DNA from: Gordonia sediminis
GTDB taxonomy: Bacteria > Actinomycetota > Actinomycetes > Mycobacteriales > Mycobacteriaceae
Direction: 5' to 3'
NCBI GenBank assembly: GCA_004193205.1
Contig: RZUM01000001.1
Location: 248,001-312,000, forward strand
Length of the DNA stretch: 64,000 bases
In this document: positions 17,363 through 24,356 of the stretch, in pieces
Position numbering within the stretch: position 1 is the first letter of the stretch
Layout: every line of letters begins with the position of its first letter
The notes under the pieces: generated by a model
Told to the model about the DNA's origin: nothing
The model's input: the letters and a program-made list of their open reading frames with translations, nothing else
Database searches by the model: none
Made by a program: the position numbers and the translations under genes

Positions 17363-18679
17363 TCAGCTCGCGGTGATCCCGGCGCGCGCCGCCAACAAAC
17401 CCGCCTCGCCGCGATTCGTCACCTTCAGCTTCTGCAGGATGGCCGCGACGTGGAACTTGACGGTGCTCTCGCTGACGCCGAGATCAGTGGCGATCTGTTT
17501 GTTGCGGCGGCCGAGTGCGAGGTGGCCGAGCACCTCGACCTCCCGCGGGTTGAGCGCGGACAGCAGATCCTCGCCCGGCCGCGCGCCGGGAGTCGCCAAC
17601 GGCAGGTGGACGGCGACACGGCTCCCCCAGCCCGGGATCGACTCCACCTCGAGTCGGCCGTCGAGGGTCTGGAGTCGTCCCGCGAGTTGCCGCGCCAGGG
17701 CGTCGGAATCCACCTCACCGGCGCCCTGGTCGCGGACGTCGAGGATCAGTTCGTCGGACCGGCAATCCCAGGCGATACGGAGCCGGGTGAGTCGGCGCTC
17801 GGCGCCAAAGGCCACCGCCGCGGCCCGGACGATCGCTCGTGCGGCATGGGCGATCTCGCCGGGCAACGACCGGTTCTCGCCGGTGGGCGGAACATACTCG
17901 ACGTCGATCTCCAGATGCCGGAGGACGGGTTCGAGTTCCTCCTGCATCCGTTCGAAAGCCGTGGCGAGGGCCTCGGTGGCCAGCTTGCGGTCGGTATCAC
18001 CCACCCCGCGCAGGGCGATGAGCGCCGACGATGCGGCGTCGGCGGCGGCGCCGCGGGCGGTCCGATCGTCGAGGTCGCGGGCACGGAGGGTGCCGAGGAT
18101 CGATGCCAGGGTGTCCTCGTGGGCTTCGGTGAGCTGCGCGATCGTCCGGGCGCGTTCGCTGGAGGCGGCCCGTGATTCCGCCAGGTAGTCCGGACTGGCC
18201 TGCGACACCTGCTGGCGGATCGAGGTCGCGACGATCGCGAACCACGACCGCAACAGATCCTCGGATACGCCCACCGCCAGACCCGCGGTCCGGGCCGGCC
18301 GGACCGCGGTCTTCGGCAAGACGACGAGCAACGTGTCGGTGTCGTCGAGCACCGCGCGGATCGGGCGTCGAGCCCCGCCGACCACGGCGTCGATCCGGGT
18401 GATGACGTCCCGGCGTGCATCACCCTTGACCACCTCGAGCTCATCGATGGTCACCCGCTCGACGATGGCCGGATCACCGGCGACCTTCCGCGGCCGGCCG
18501 GTGCACTCGCGGGTGAAGATGATCAGCGCGTCGTGGGGCCACACCCGGGTGAGGAACCGGGAGAAGCGCGCGGCGATCTCGGGCAGCGGGCCGTCGATCA
18601 CCGCACGCAACTCCTGCCACTGCCGGATGGCGGGATCGACGACCTCGTCGGCTCCCGCTTCGACCATCGCGTCCGACAC
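17363..18679 (-). CDS. LuxR-type regulator with a degenerate histidine-kinase-like core
   Basis: A 438-residue one-piece regulator. Residues 1-160 have a sensor-like N-terminal region of unknown fold. Residues 174-200 (ERARTIAQLTEAHEDTLASI) resemble a HisKA_3 dimerisation helix, but the usual LHD phosphoacceptor reads LTE. Residues 255-362 look like an ATPase fold with a G1-type box DQGAG (317-321) and a G2-type GWGSRVAVHLPL (350-361); a clear N-box asparagine is not visible. Residues 374-430 are a LuxR/NarL helix-turn-helix (LNPREVEVLGHLALGRRNKQI, STVKFH). GTG 18679 is the chosen start; ATG 18667 is an alternative. Between the two dehydrogenase genes it probably regulates, on the same strand. 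Confidence 0.82.
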   Translation of the reverse strand: MSDAMVEAGADEVVDPAIRQWQELRAVIDGPLPEIAARFSRFLTRVWPHDALIIFTRECTGRPRKVAGDPAIVERVTIDELEVVKGDARRDVITRIDAVVGGARRPIRAVLDDTDTLLVVLPKTAVRPARTAGLAVGVSEDLLRSWFAIVATSIRQQVSQASPDYLAESRAASSERARTIAQLTEAHEDTLASILGTLRARDLDDRTARGAAADAASSALIALRGVGDTDRKLATEALATAFERMQEELEPVLRHLEIDVEYVPPTGENRSLPGEIAHAARAIVRAAAVAFGAERRLTRLRIAWDCRSDELILDVRDQGAGEVDSDALARQLAGRLQTLDGRLEVESIPGWGSRVAVHLPLATPGARPGEDLLSALNPREVEVLGHLALGRRNKQIATDLGVSESTVKFHVAAILQKLKVTNRGEAGLLAARAGITAS

Positions 18680-18740
18680 CCGCTGCCCTCTCGCTCCTAG
18701 TGCTCCGCAGAACTCGAGGGTACCGGCGTCAGGAGCGGGC

Positions 18741-19805
18741 TCAGTAGGTGATCAGCGGCTTGACGATGTGGTCCTCCTTGTTCGCCATCATCTCGAACGC
18801 CCGCTCGACGTCGGCGAAGGCGAATCGATGCGTGGTCATCGCGGTCGGGTCGACCTTGCCGGTGGACATCAGCGTGAACAGCCGCCGCATGCGTTCGCTG
18901 CCGCCGGGACACAATCCGGTGCGGATCGTCTTGTCTCCCATACCCAATCCGAATGCCGGCAGATCCAGCTGCAGCGGCGCCGGATTTTCGCCGTGATAGC
19001 CGATGTTCGACAGGGTGCCGCCGGCCTTCAGGCAGGCCAGGGCGGCCTCGAAGGTCTGGGGGAAGCCGAGGGCTTCGATGGCCCCGTCGGCTCCGACACC
19101 GCCGGTGAGATCCATGATCTGTTCCACCGGATCGCCCTTGGTGAAGTCGACGATGTCGTCGGCGCCGTAACGCCTGGAGAGCTCGATCCGTTCCGGTATC
19201 GACTCGACGGCGATGATGCGGCCCGCACCAAGCAGTTTCGCACCGATCGTCGCGCACAGTCCGACCGCACCCTGGGCGAAGACCACCACTGTGTCGCCGA
19301 TGCTGATCTGCGCATGCTCGGCACCCATGATCCCGGTGCTCAGCATGTCGCACGCATAGACGGCGGCCTCGTCGGCCAGGTCGTCGGGGATGGGTGCGAG
19401 ATTGGCCCGCGCAGCAGGTACCAGGAAGTACTCGGCCATGTTGCCGTCGACCTGCGCGGTGTACTTGTAGCCACCGAGCAAACCGCCGCACTGACTGGTG
19501 AATCCACGCTGGCAGTAGGAACATTCGAAACACGGGGTCACCGCGTTGACGGCGACGCGCTGACCTTCGGTGAATCCGGTGACCTCGGACCCGAGCGCGG
19601 CGATGACACCCACCGATTCGTGGCCGAGCGTGCGCCCGTTCTCCACCGGGAGCGCACCCTTCACGGTGTGCACATCCGAGGTGCAGATCAGCGACGCGGT
19701 CGTCTTCACCAGCGCCTCATTGGCACCCGGTGTGGGAATGGGCTTTTCGATGATCGACGTCTTGCCGATGTCGAGCATCGTGAAGGTCTTCATTGTTCCG
19801 GACAT
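18741..19805 (-). CDS. Zinc-dependent secondary-alcohol-type dehydrogenase
   Basis: A 354-residue zinc MDR dehydrogenase. CTSDVH (41-46) and GHE (61-63) supply catalytic zinc ligands, CFECSYCQRGFTSQCGG resembles a structural cysteine loop, and AQGAVGLCATIGAKLLG is the Rossmann motif. The pattern is nearest to Thermoanaerobacter brockii-type isopropanol dehydrogenases and to alcohol dehydrogenases of alkane-using Gordonia and Rhodococcus (from memory). The frame is open farther upstream, but ATG 19803-19805 has a strong GAGGAAGGA ribosome-binding site and begins MSGTMKTFTML. A 12-bp palindrome lies 141 bases upstream. Likely role: oxidation of small secondary or primary alcohols, with adhE2 downstream. 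Confidence 0.87.
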   Translation of the reverse strand: MSGTMKTFTMLDIGKTSIIEKPIPTPGANEALVKTTASLICTSDVHTVKGALPVENGRTLGHESVGVIAALGSEVTGFTEGQRVAVNAVTPCFECSYCQRGFTSQCGGLLGGYKYTAQVDGNMAEYFLVPAARANLAPIPDDLADEAAVYACDMLSTGIMGAEHAQISIGDTVVVFAQGAVGLCATIGAKLLGAGRIIAVESIPERIELSRRYGADDIVDFTKGDPVEQIMDLTGGVGADGAIEALGFPQTFEAALACLKAGGTLSNIGYHGENPAPLQLDLPAFGLGMGDKTIRTGLCPGGSERMRRLFTLMSTGKVDPTAMTTHRFAFADVERAFEMMANKEDHIVKPLITY

Positions 19806-19945
19806 CGATGTCCTTCCTCTCAGCCGTTCAGATCCTGTCGAACGCGGTCCCCAACTCCATGTAGGTGATGAACAGGGCCGCGTCACCGATCGGAATGATC
19901 TGCTCTCGATCGGCGACCCTCTCGCTGACGCCCTTCCCTGGAGTG

Positions 19946-19957
19946 TGATGTACATCA
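19946..19957. promoter_or_regulatory. 12-bp palindrome upstream of the zinc ADH
   Basis: TGATGTACATCA at 19946-19957 is a perfect palindrome in the 264-base space between the ADH start and the Rho_N gene. Its position suits an operator for a dimeric regulator acting on the ADH promoter. The rest of this space shows only the hairpin at 20042-20061. The binding protein is unknown. Confidence 0.4.
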
Positions 19958-20041
19958 TAGTTGTTCAGGGGGGTCGAAAGCGCGTATCGACAGAGCTACT
20001 TCTCGACGGAGTACGACCGATCGGCGAGATCCGGGCCGTCG

Positions 20042-20061
20042 CCTGGCGCTCCGACGCCAGG
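20042..20061 (-). terminator. Hairpin terminator of the Rho_N gene
   Basis: CCTGGCG at 20042-20048 pairs perfectly with CGCCAGG at 20055-20061 around a six-base loop. It lies eight bases beyond the stop of the minus-strand Rho_N gene, the expected place for its terminator. There is no clear T-tract, as is common in actinobacteria. Confidence 0.6.
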
Positions 20062-20069
20062 GCGTGTGT

Positions 20070-20864
20070 CTAGTGGTCGAGGGCCTGTTGCAGCTGCGCC
20101 TTGGTCATCGTCGAGTAGCCCTTGATCCCTTGGGCTTTGGCCTGTGCCTTGAGTACGGCGACGGTGGGTCCGCTGCGGGTCGACTTCGCCGACGGAGCTT
20201 CCGGCGCGGATCCGGCGGTGTCCGTCGTCGACCGTGACGAGGAGGACGTATCTGCGGCAGGCCAGTTCGCGACAGCTTTCTTGGCCGGCGACTCCGACTC
20301 TGCCTCGGGCTTTTTCGCGGAGACGGATTTTGGGGTCGCGGGTCTTGGGGCCTTGGGTTTCGGGGCCTCGGCTTCTGGGACCGCGGCTTCTGGGACGGCG
20401 GTCTTCGCCGCCGGGGTCTTCGATGCAGCGGTCCTCGAGGCCGCGGGTTTCAGTGCGGCCCCGCGTGGCGCCTCGGCTCGCGGAATGACCGGTTTGGCCG
20501 GTTCAGTGGAACGGTGTGACGATTTGTCCTTCTGCAGCTTTGGTTTCGGATGGTCCGACGAGACTGGCTTCGCGTCCGTGTCCTTCCCGCCCGTGTCCTT
20601 CCCGCCCGTGTCCTTCCCACCCGTGTCCTTCCCACCCGTGTCCTTCCCACCCGTGTCCTTGCCGCCCGAGCCCTTCTCGCCTGAGTCTTTCTTGCTCTTG
20701 CCCCGCTGCCCGAGGAACTTCAGCAACTCCGCACGCGCCGACGCGGCCTCCCGCTCGGCCCGCTTCACTCGTTTTCGAAGCTCCTTGTCGACGTTTGCGA
20801 GTTCGTTGGTCAACATCTCGATCTGCGCCTCGAGCTGACCGATCAACTTGCTCTTCTTCGCCAT
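20070..20864 (-). CDS. Low-complexity protein with N-terminal coiled coil and C-terminal Rho_N-like motif
   Basis: A 264-residue hydrophilic protein. Residues 1-52 (LIGQLEAQIEMLTNELANVDK) should form a coiled coil. About 60-95 is a Lys/Asp/Gly/Thr tract encoded by 15-bp DNA repeats, giving the unit GKDTG several times. About 100-225 is Lys/Ala/Pro/Ser-rich and probably disordered. The last 30 residues (VAVLKAQAKAQGIKGYSTMT, then KAQLQQAL) match Rho termination factor N-terminal/SAP-type motifs that bind nucleic acid. An RNA- or DNA-associated linker protein is a reasonable guess; function is unproven. Start ATG 20862-20864. A decayed relative lies 150-300 bases upstream on the other strand. 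Confidence 0.75.
   Translation of the reverse strand: MAKKSKLIGQLEAQIEMLTNELANVDKELRKRVKRAEREAASARAELLKFLGQRGKSKKDSGEKGSGGKDTGGKDTGGKDTGGKDTGGKDTGGKDTDAKPVSSDHPKPKLQKDKSSHRSTEPAKPVIPRAEAPRGAALKPAASRTAASKTPAAKTAVPEAAVPEAEAPKPKAPRPATPKSVSAKKPEAESESPAKKAVANWPAADTSSSSRSTTDTAGSAPEAPSAKSTRSGPTVAVLKAQAKAQGIKGYSTMTKAQLQQALDH
20578..20667. repeat. Six 15-bp tandem repeats inside the Rho_N gene
   Basis: Six consecutive 15-bp units of the form GTGTCCTTCCCRCCC run from 20578 to 20667; two degenerate units follow. They are in frame and encode the Gly-Lys-Asp-Thr-Gly block on the minus strand. Copies differ at only one or two bases, so repeat number probably varies between strains (inference). Confidence 0.9.
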
Positions 20865-20999
20865 ATCAGGCTCCGTTCGTCGTGAGCACCTGGGTGAACA
20901 GGGTAGTCAGCGAAACACTCGGGATCGGGCAACAACACGACAGATCGGACAGTCCGCACGCCGTCGGCTCGAGCCACCTCGGCTGTCCGTGGACTCATC

Positions 21000-21176
21000 G
21001 GGGGTAATCGGTGACGCGATGGGCGAGTACCGTCGGACACACCGGGGCCCGGGAGAAGTCTGCACAGATAAGACTGGACCGTCGACGAGTTGTGATCACG
21101 TGCAAAGGAACTCGGGACGAGCGGCTATTCGGACCCGAAGAAGGACGAGCTCATCGAGAAGCTTCGCAACCGCTGA
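21000..21176 (+). pseudogene. Decayed small Rho_N-type gene (two frameshifts, internal stops)
   Basis: Reading 21009-21176 with two frame changes recovers a recognisable small Rho_N-type protein: RDGR near 21015-21026, STVGHTGAREKSAQ in the next frame to about 21067, then DWTVDEL (21072-21092), a TGA at 21093-21095, and SRAKELGTSGYSDPKKDELI continuing to a natural TGA at 21174-21176. Intact actinobacterial relatives, as I remember them, read through as RDGRSTVG, DWTVDELRSRAKELG and SGYS.KKDELI..LR. An upstream in-frame TGA (21012-21014) also interrupts it. The 385-base gap 20865-21249 contains nothing else I can identify. Confidence 0.7.
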
Positions 21177-21249
21177 ACCGACCCGGCGACCCAGGGCCAT
21201 CGGAGCCGACCGGGCGCCCCATCGAATCGACCGGGCGCGCGTCCGCCAC

Positions 21250-22416
21250 TCACCCCTGGGCCGCGACCTCCGCCTGGTATTTCATCGTCATGTGTTCGAC
21301 CGCCTCCATCTGTTTGGCGGCGTGACCCTCACGGACCTTGCGCGCACGTGAGGCGGCGTCGAGCAGCGGCTGCGCCTGCCCCTGGAAGTGCGGAAACACC
21401 TCCTGGGCGAACAGTTCCAACGATCGCTTCGTGTTTGCCGGATTCGCCCAGTCGTGGCCCATCAGCAACATGCACCCGAAACCGTTGGACTGATCCCACA
21501 GCCGCTGGACCTGTGCACGCGCCTGCTCCGGGGTACCGATCACCCCGATGCCCGACTCCTTGATGAAATCGATCATCTCGCCGAGTCGACTCCCGGACAC
21601 CGCCATCTGCGGAAATGCCGCGACGTGCTGGAAGTAGTCGAACCACTCCTCGATGCCGTATTCCACCTGCTTGACGGCCTCGGCCTCGGTCTCCGCGATA
21701 TGGAACGGGCCGACGAGGCGCCACTGCGAACGGTCGACAGTGGTGTCGTGCGCGGTGGCCCGCTCCTCCATCACGTTCCAGTGATGGGCAAGTGCATCGA
21801 AACCGTCGGCCGACAGGGTGGCACCGATCGACAGGAGGCCGAGGCCGTAGGAGCCGGCAAGCCGCGGCCCGGTGGGCGAGGCGACCGCGGCCAGCGCGAT
21901 CTCGATGCCGTCGGCCGAATACGGCGCCAGCTGCAACTGGGCATCGATCAACTCGTGGGTCCGCGTCTTGGCGCTGACGGTCTCACCGCGCAGCAGGCGC
22001 AGGACGATGTCAAGGTTCTCCGACAACAACTCACGGGTGTCGGTGGGATCGAGCCCGATCATCGCCGAGTCGGTGGGCAGCGAACCCGGTCCGATACCGA
22101 ACACCGTGCGGCCCCGCGTCAGATGATCGAGCTGCATGATGCGATCGGCCGCCCACAGCGGGTTGTGGTAGGACAACGACGTCACACCGGTGCCGAAGGT
22201 GATGCGCGGTGCCCGCTGCGCCGCAGCGGCGATCATGATCTCCGGCGACGCGATGATCTCGCTGCCGGCCGAATGGTGTTCGCCGTACCAGACCTCGTCG
22301 AACCCCAGGACATCGAGATACTCGGCCATCTGGAGGTCGCGCTCCAATGCCGCGGTCGGATTGCGGCCGGGGACGTGGAACGGGGCCATGAAGTAGCCGA
22401 AACGAAGCCTGCTCAT
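21250..22416 (-). CDS. LLM-class flavin-dependent monooxygenase, limonene monooxygenase (LimB)-like
   Basis: A 388-residue luciferase-like flavin monooxygenase (TIM barrel, reduced FMN/FAD supplied by a separate reductase). FGYFMAPFHVPGRNP at the N-terminus, GFDEVWYGEHHSAGSEIIASP, and GTGVTSLSYHNPLWAADRI are the family core and recall Rhodococcus limonene 1,2-monooxygenase (from memory). The substrate here is not proven; a monoterpene or other hydrophobic ketone/alkene is plausible. Start ATG 22414-22416 has an AGGAGA ribosome-binding site. Divergent from a LuxR-type regulator 190 bases away, with a second regulator and an acyl-CoA synthetase beyond. No flavin reductase gene is nearby. Confidence 0.85.
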   Translation of the reverse strand: MSRLRFGYFMAPFHVPGRNPTAALERDLQMAEYLDVLGFDEVWYGEHHSAGSEIIASPEIMIAAAAQRAPRITFGTGVTSLSYHNPLWAADRIMQLDHLTRGRTVFGIGPGSLPTDSAMIGLDPTDTRELLSENLDIVLRLLRGETVSAKTRTHELIDAQLQLAPYSADGIEIALAAVASPTGPRLAGSYGLGLLSIGATLSADGFDALAHHWNVMEERATAHDTTVDRSQWRLVGPFHIAETEAEAVKQVEYGIEEWFDYFQHVAAFPQMAVSGSRLGEMIDFIKESGIGVIGTPEQARAQVQRLWDQSNGFGCMLLMGHDWANPANTKRSLELFAQEVFPHFQGQAQPLLDAASRARKVREGHAAKQMEAVEHMTMKYQAEVAAQG

Positions 22417-22537
22417 CGTCGATATCTCCTGCTGATTCGCGATCTGGCGTCGTCAGGGCCAGGTCGATCGGGTGGAACGGATCGGGCACACGATAAACAG
22501 AAGTGTGATGCCAGACACAGTGCACCAAAGTGGACAG

Positions 22538-22568
22538 TTGAGCCCAGGTTCACGTCGGCCGCTATATT
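22538..22568 (+). promoter_or_regulatory. Candidate promoter of the LuxR-type regulator
   Basis: TTGAGC at 22538-22543 and TATATT at 22563-22568, 19 bases apart, lie upstream of the regulator. TATATT stands out in this GC-rich sequence. Transcription would start near 22575, giving a roughly 30-base leader before ATG 22606, which carries AGGAGG at 22596-22601. The spacing is long, so this is tentative. Confidence 0.45.
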
Positions 22569-22605
22569 GGTCAGGGTTATGACGTGGCTCACACCAGGAG
22601 GCGCG

Positions 22606-23379
22606 ATGGGCGCGGGGGCGACACGGCCGTCCTTACCCAGCGACGAGTACGACCACATCTTCGCCGTGCTCGACCACTGCGGCACCGCGAGAACCCTCGA
22701 CGAGTTCAAACACGCCCTGATGGATGCGCTGCACACCGTCTACGGCTTCCCGAACACCACGTTCCTGACCGGCCCGACCTTCCGGACGGCCTTCGCCGAC
22801 CCCGACCCGGTGACCACCGGCCGCATCCCCGCGATCATCGACGAATACCAGTCGGGGTGGTATCAGACCGACGTGTTCGCGACCCCGGAATCCTTCGCCG
22901 CGCTGTCGTCGACCCACGCCGTCGCGCACACCGAATTGCCGAGCATCCCGTCGTCGGCGCGCGACTACCTCGACGGATTCCTGTACCGCAGGGCCCTGCG
23001 CAGCGCGTCGGTGATGCACCTGAACCTCGCCCACGACTGCCATGCCCTCGTCGGCATCTTCGACTCCGCAGGCAAGGAGGTGGCACCGGTACGCGTACAG
23101 GCGCTCGGCCTGCTCGCCCGCCAGCTGTCGAACCTCGCGCGCACGCTGCCCGGCAATCCCTGCCCGTCGTGGTCAGCGCGGCTGAGCCCCCGCCAGTGCG
23201 AGCTCGGCGAACTACTCGCCGACGGGCACACCAACGAGGAGATCGCCTCGATCATGGCTCTCGGCGTGGACACGGTGAAGAAGTACGTCAGCCGGATCTT
23301 CTCCATCACCCGTGTCCGCAACCGCGCCGAGTTCGTGAAGCTCGTCTACACCGAGCGTCTCGCGGCACTCACCGGCTGA
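22606..23379 (+). CDS. LuxR family regulator divergent from the LimB-like gene
   Basis: A 257-residue regulator. The N-terminal 180 residues form a GAF/autoinducer-like sensor region (EYDHIFAVLDHC, VYGFPNTTFLTGPTFRTAF), and the C-terminal LuxR helix-turn-helix is LSPRQCELGELLADGHTNEE followed by VDTVKKYVSRIF. The reading frame is open far upstream, but ATG 22606 has AGGAGG four bases before its spacer; ATG 22579 (266 residues) is the other option. Divergent orientation suggests it controls the LimB-like monooxygenase. A small aromatic or terpene ligand is possible but is inference. Confidence 0.8.
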   Translation: MGAGATRPSLPSDEYDHIFAVLDHCGTARTLDEFKHALMDALHTVYGFPNTTFLTGPTFRTAFADPDPVTTGRIPAIIDEYQSGWYQTDVFATPESFAALSSTHAVAHTELPSIPSSARDYLDGFLYRRALRSASVMHLNLAHDCHALVGIFDSAGKEVAPVRVQALGLLARQLSNLARTLPGNPCPSWSARLSPRQCELGELLADGHTNEEIASIMALGVDTVKKYVSRIFSITRVRNRAEFVKLVYTERLAALTG

Positions 23380-23380
23380 C

Positions 23381-23402
23381 CTGCCCGGTTCTTCCCCGGC
23401 AG
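23381..23402. terminator. Hairpin between the convergent LuxR-type genes
   Basis: CTGCCCGG (23381-23388) pairs with CCCGGCAG (23395-23402) with one mismatch around TTCTTC. It fills most of the 28-base gap between two converging regulator genes, so it could serve as a bidirectional terminator. Confidence 0.5.
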
Positions 23403-23407
23403 CTCTC

Positions 23408-24223
23408 TCACGGGAGCAGGCCCTGGCGCCGCGCGGACACCACCGCTTCGAGGCGGGTGGACGCGCCGAGCTTGTTCATCGCGTCCTTCACATAGCCCTT
23501 GGCCGTCTGCACACCGATCCCGAGTTCCTCGGCGATGCGGGCGTTGCCGTGTCCGAGCGCGGCCAGTGCCAGCACATCCTGTTCCCGTCCGGTCAACGAC
23601 ACCGCCGTCGCGGCGGCGCCCACGTCGTCGAGCAGCGTTTCGGTGATGCGCTCGATCTCCGATGCCAGTGTCTCGTCGTCGACGGTCCGCTCCAGCAGCC
23701 GTAACCGGCTGTACGCCTGCGTCAGTCGATCACGCAGCTCGTTCATCTCCGACGACGACACGGCCGCGGCCGTCACCCGCTCGGTGACGATCTGCTGTTC
23801 CAATGCCCGCGCCTCCGCGGCCAGCACGTCGAAGGTGCGGCTGCCGATCGGATCGTCGGTGTGCAGCGCACCGTAGAGCACCGCGACCGGGCGACGGTCG
23901 ACGATGACCGGTGCGGCCGCCATCGCGCGCAGTCCCTCGGCGGCGATGACCGCGTTGTAGCGATGGGTGATGTTCGGTGTGCGGAGGTAGTCGTCGACGA
24001 CGACGGGCCGGTTGACGCTGATGACCTTGCCGCCGAGCCCCTGCCCGATGTCGACCGACACACCCGACAGGGCACCGACCGTGTTGCCGACGAAATGTTC
24101 GAGCCGCACCGCGCGCCGACCCTTCGTCGCGCCCGCCGACACCATGCCCGCGAAGGCCAGTGACACGCCGCTGACGCGCCGCACACGACGCAGCGCGTCC
24201 ACGACCAAGGTTGCCTCGGTCAT
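23408..24223 (-). CDS. GAF-LuxR family transcriptional regulator
   Basis: A 271-residue regulator with an N-terminal GAF domain (about 10-150; GQGLGGKVISVNRPVVVDDYL, MAAAPVIVDRRPVAVLYGAL), a helical linker (about 165-205) and a C-terminal LuxR helix-turn-helix (LTGREQDVLALAALGHGNAR, then IGVQTAKGYVKDAMNKLG). The frame is open upstream to 24268, but ATG 24221-24223 has a GGGAGG ribosome-binding site. Divergent from the acyl-CoA synthetase gene 133 bases away, which it probably controls. GAF-LuxR regulators of this shape often sit beside terpene, aromatic or steroid catabolism genes in actinobacteria (family knowledge). Confidence 0.84.
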   Translation of the reverse strand: MTEATLVVDALRRVRRVSGVSLAFAGMVSAGATKGRRAVRLEHFVGNTVGALSGVSVDIGQGLGGKVISVNRPVVVDDYLRTPNITHRYNAVIAAEGLRAMAAAPVIVDRRPVAVLYGALHTDDPIGSRTFDVLAAEARALEQQIVTERVTAAAVSSSEMNELRDRLTQAYSRLRLLERTVDDETLASEIERITETLLDDVGAAATAVSLTGREQDVLALAALGHGNARIAEELGIGVQTAKGYVKDAMNKLGASTRLEAVVSARRQGLLP

Positions 24224-24356
24224 GTCGCCTCCCGTCGCCGCCCCCTCTTCAGGGGGTGTTCTGTGCACTGTCCAGATCGCACAATGTGACCCAGCTTACC
24301 TGCCGACCAGCGACAATAGGGACCTGCCGCCCGGACGCACAAACCGAGGATCAACG

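Noticed and set aside
20578-20667. Regularly spaced repeats that could suggest a small CRISPR-like array
   Set aside because: The 15-bp units abut without spacers, are in frame, and encode a peptide repeat; no cas genes are nearby.
20848-21351. Plus-strand open frame in the gap between the Rho_N and LimB-like genes
   Set aside because: It has no coherent motif; the recognisable peptide fragments in this gap lie in other frames and belong to a decayed gene.
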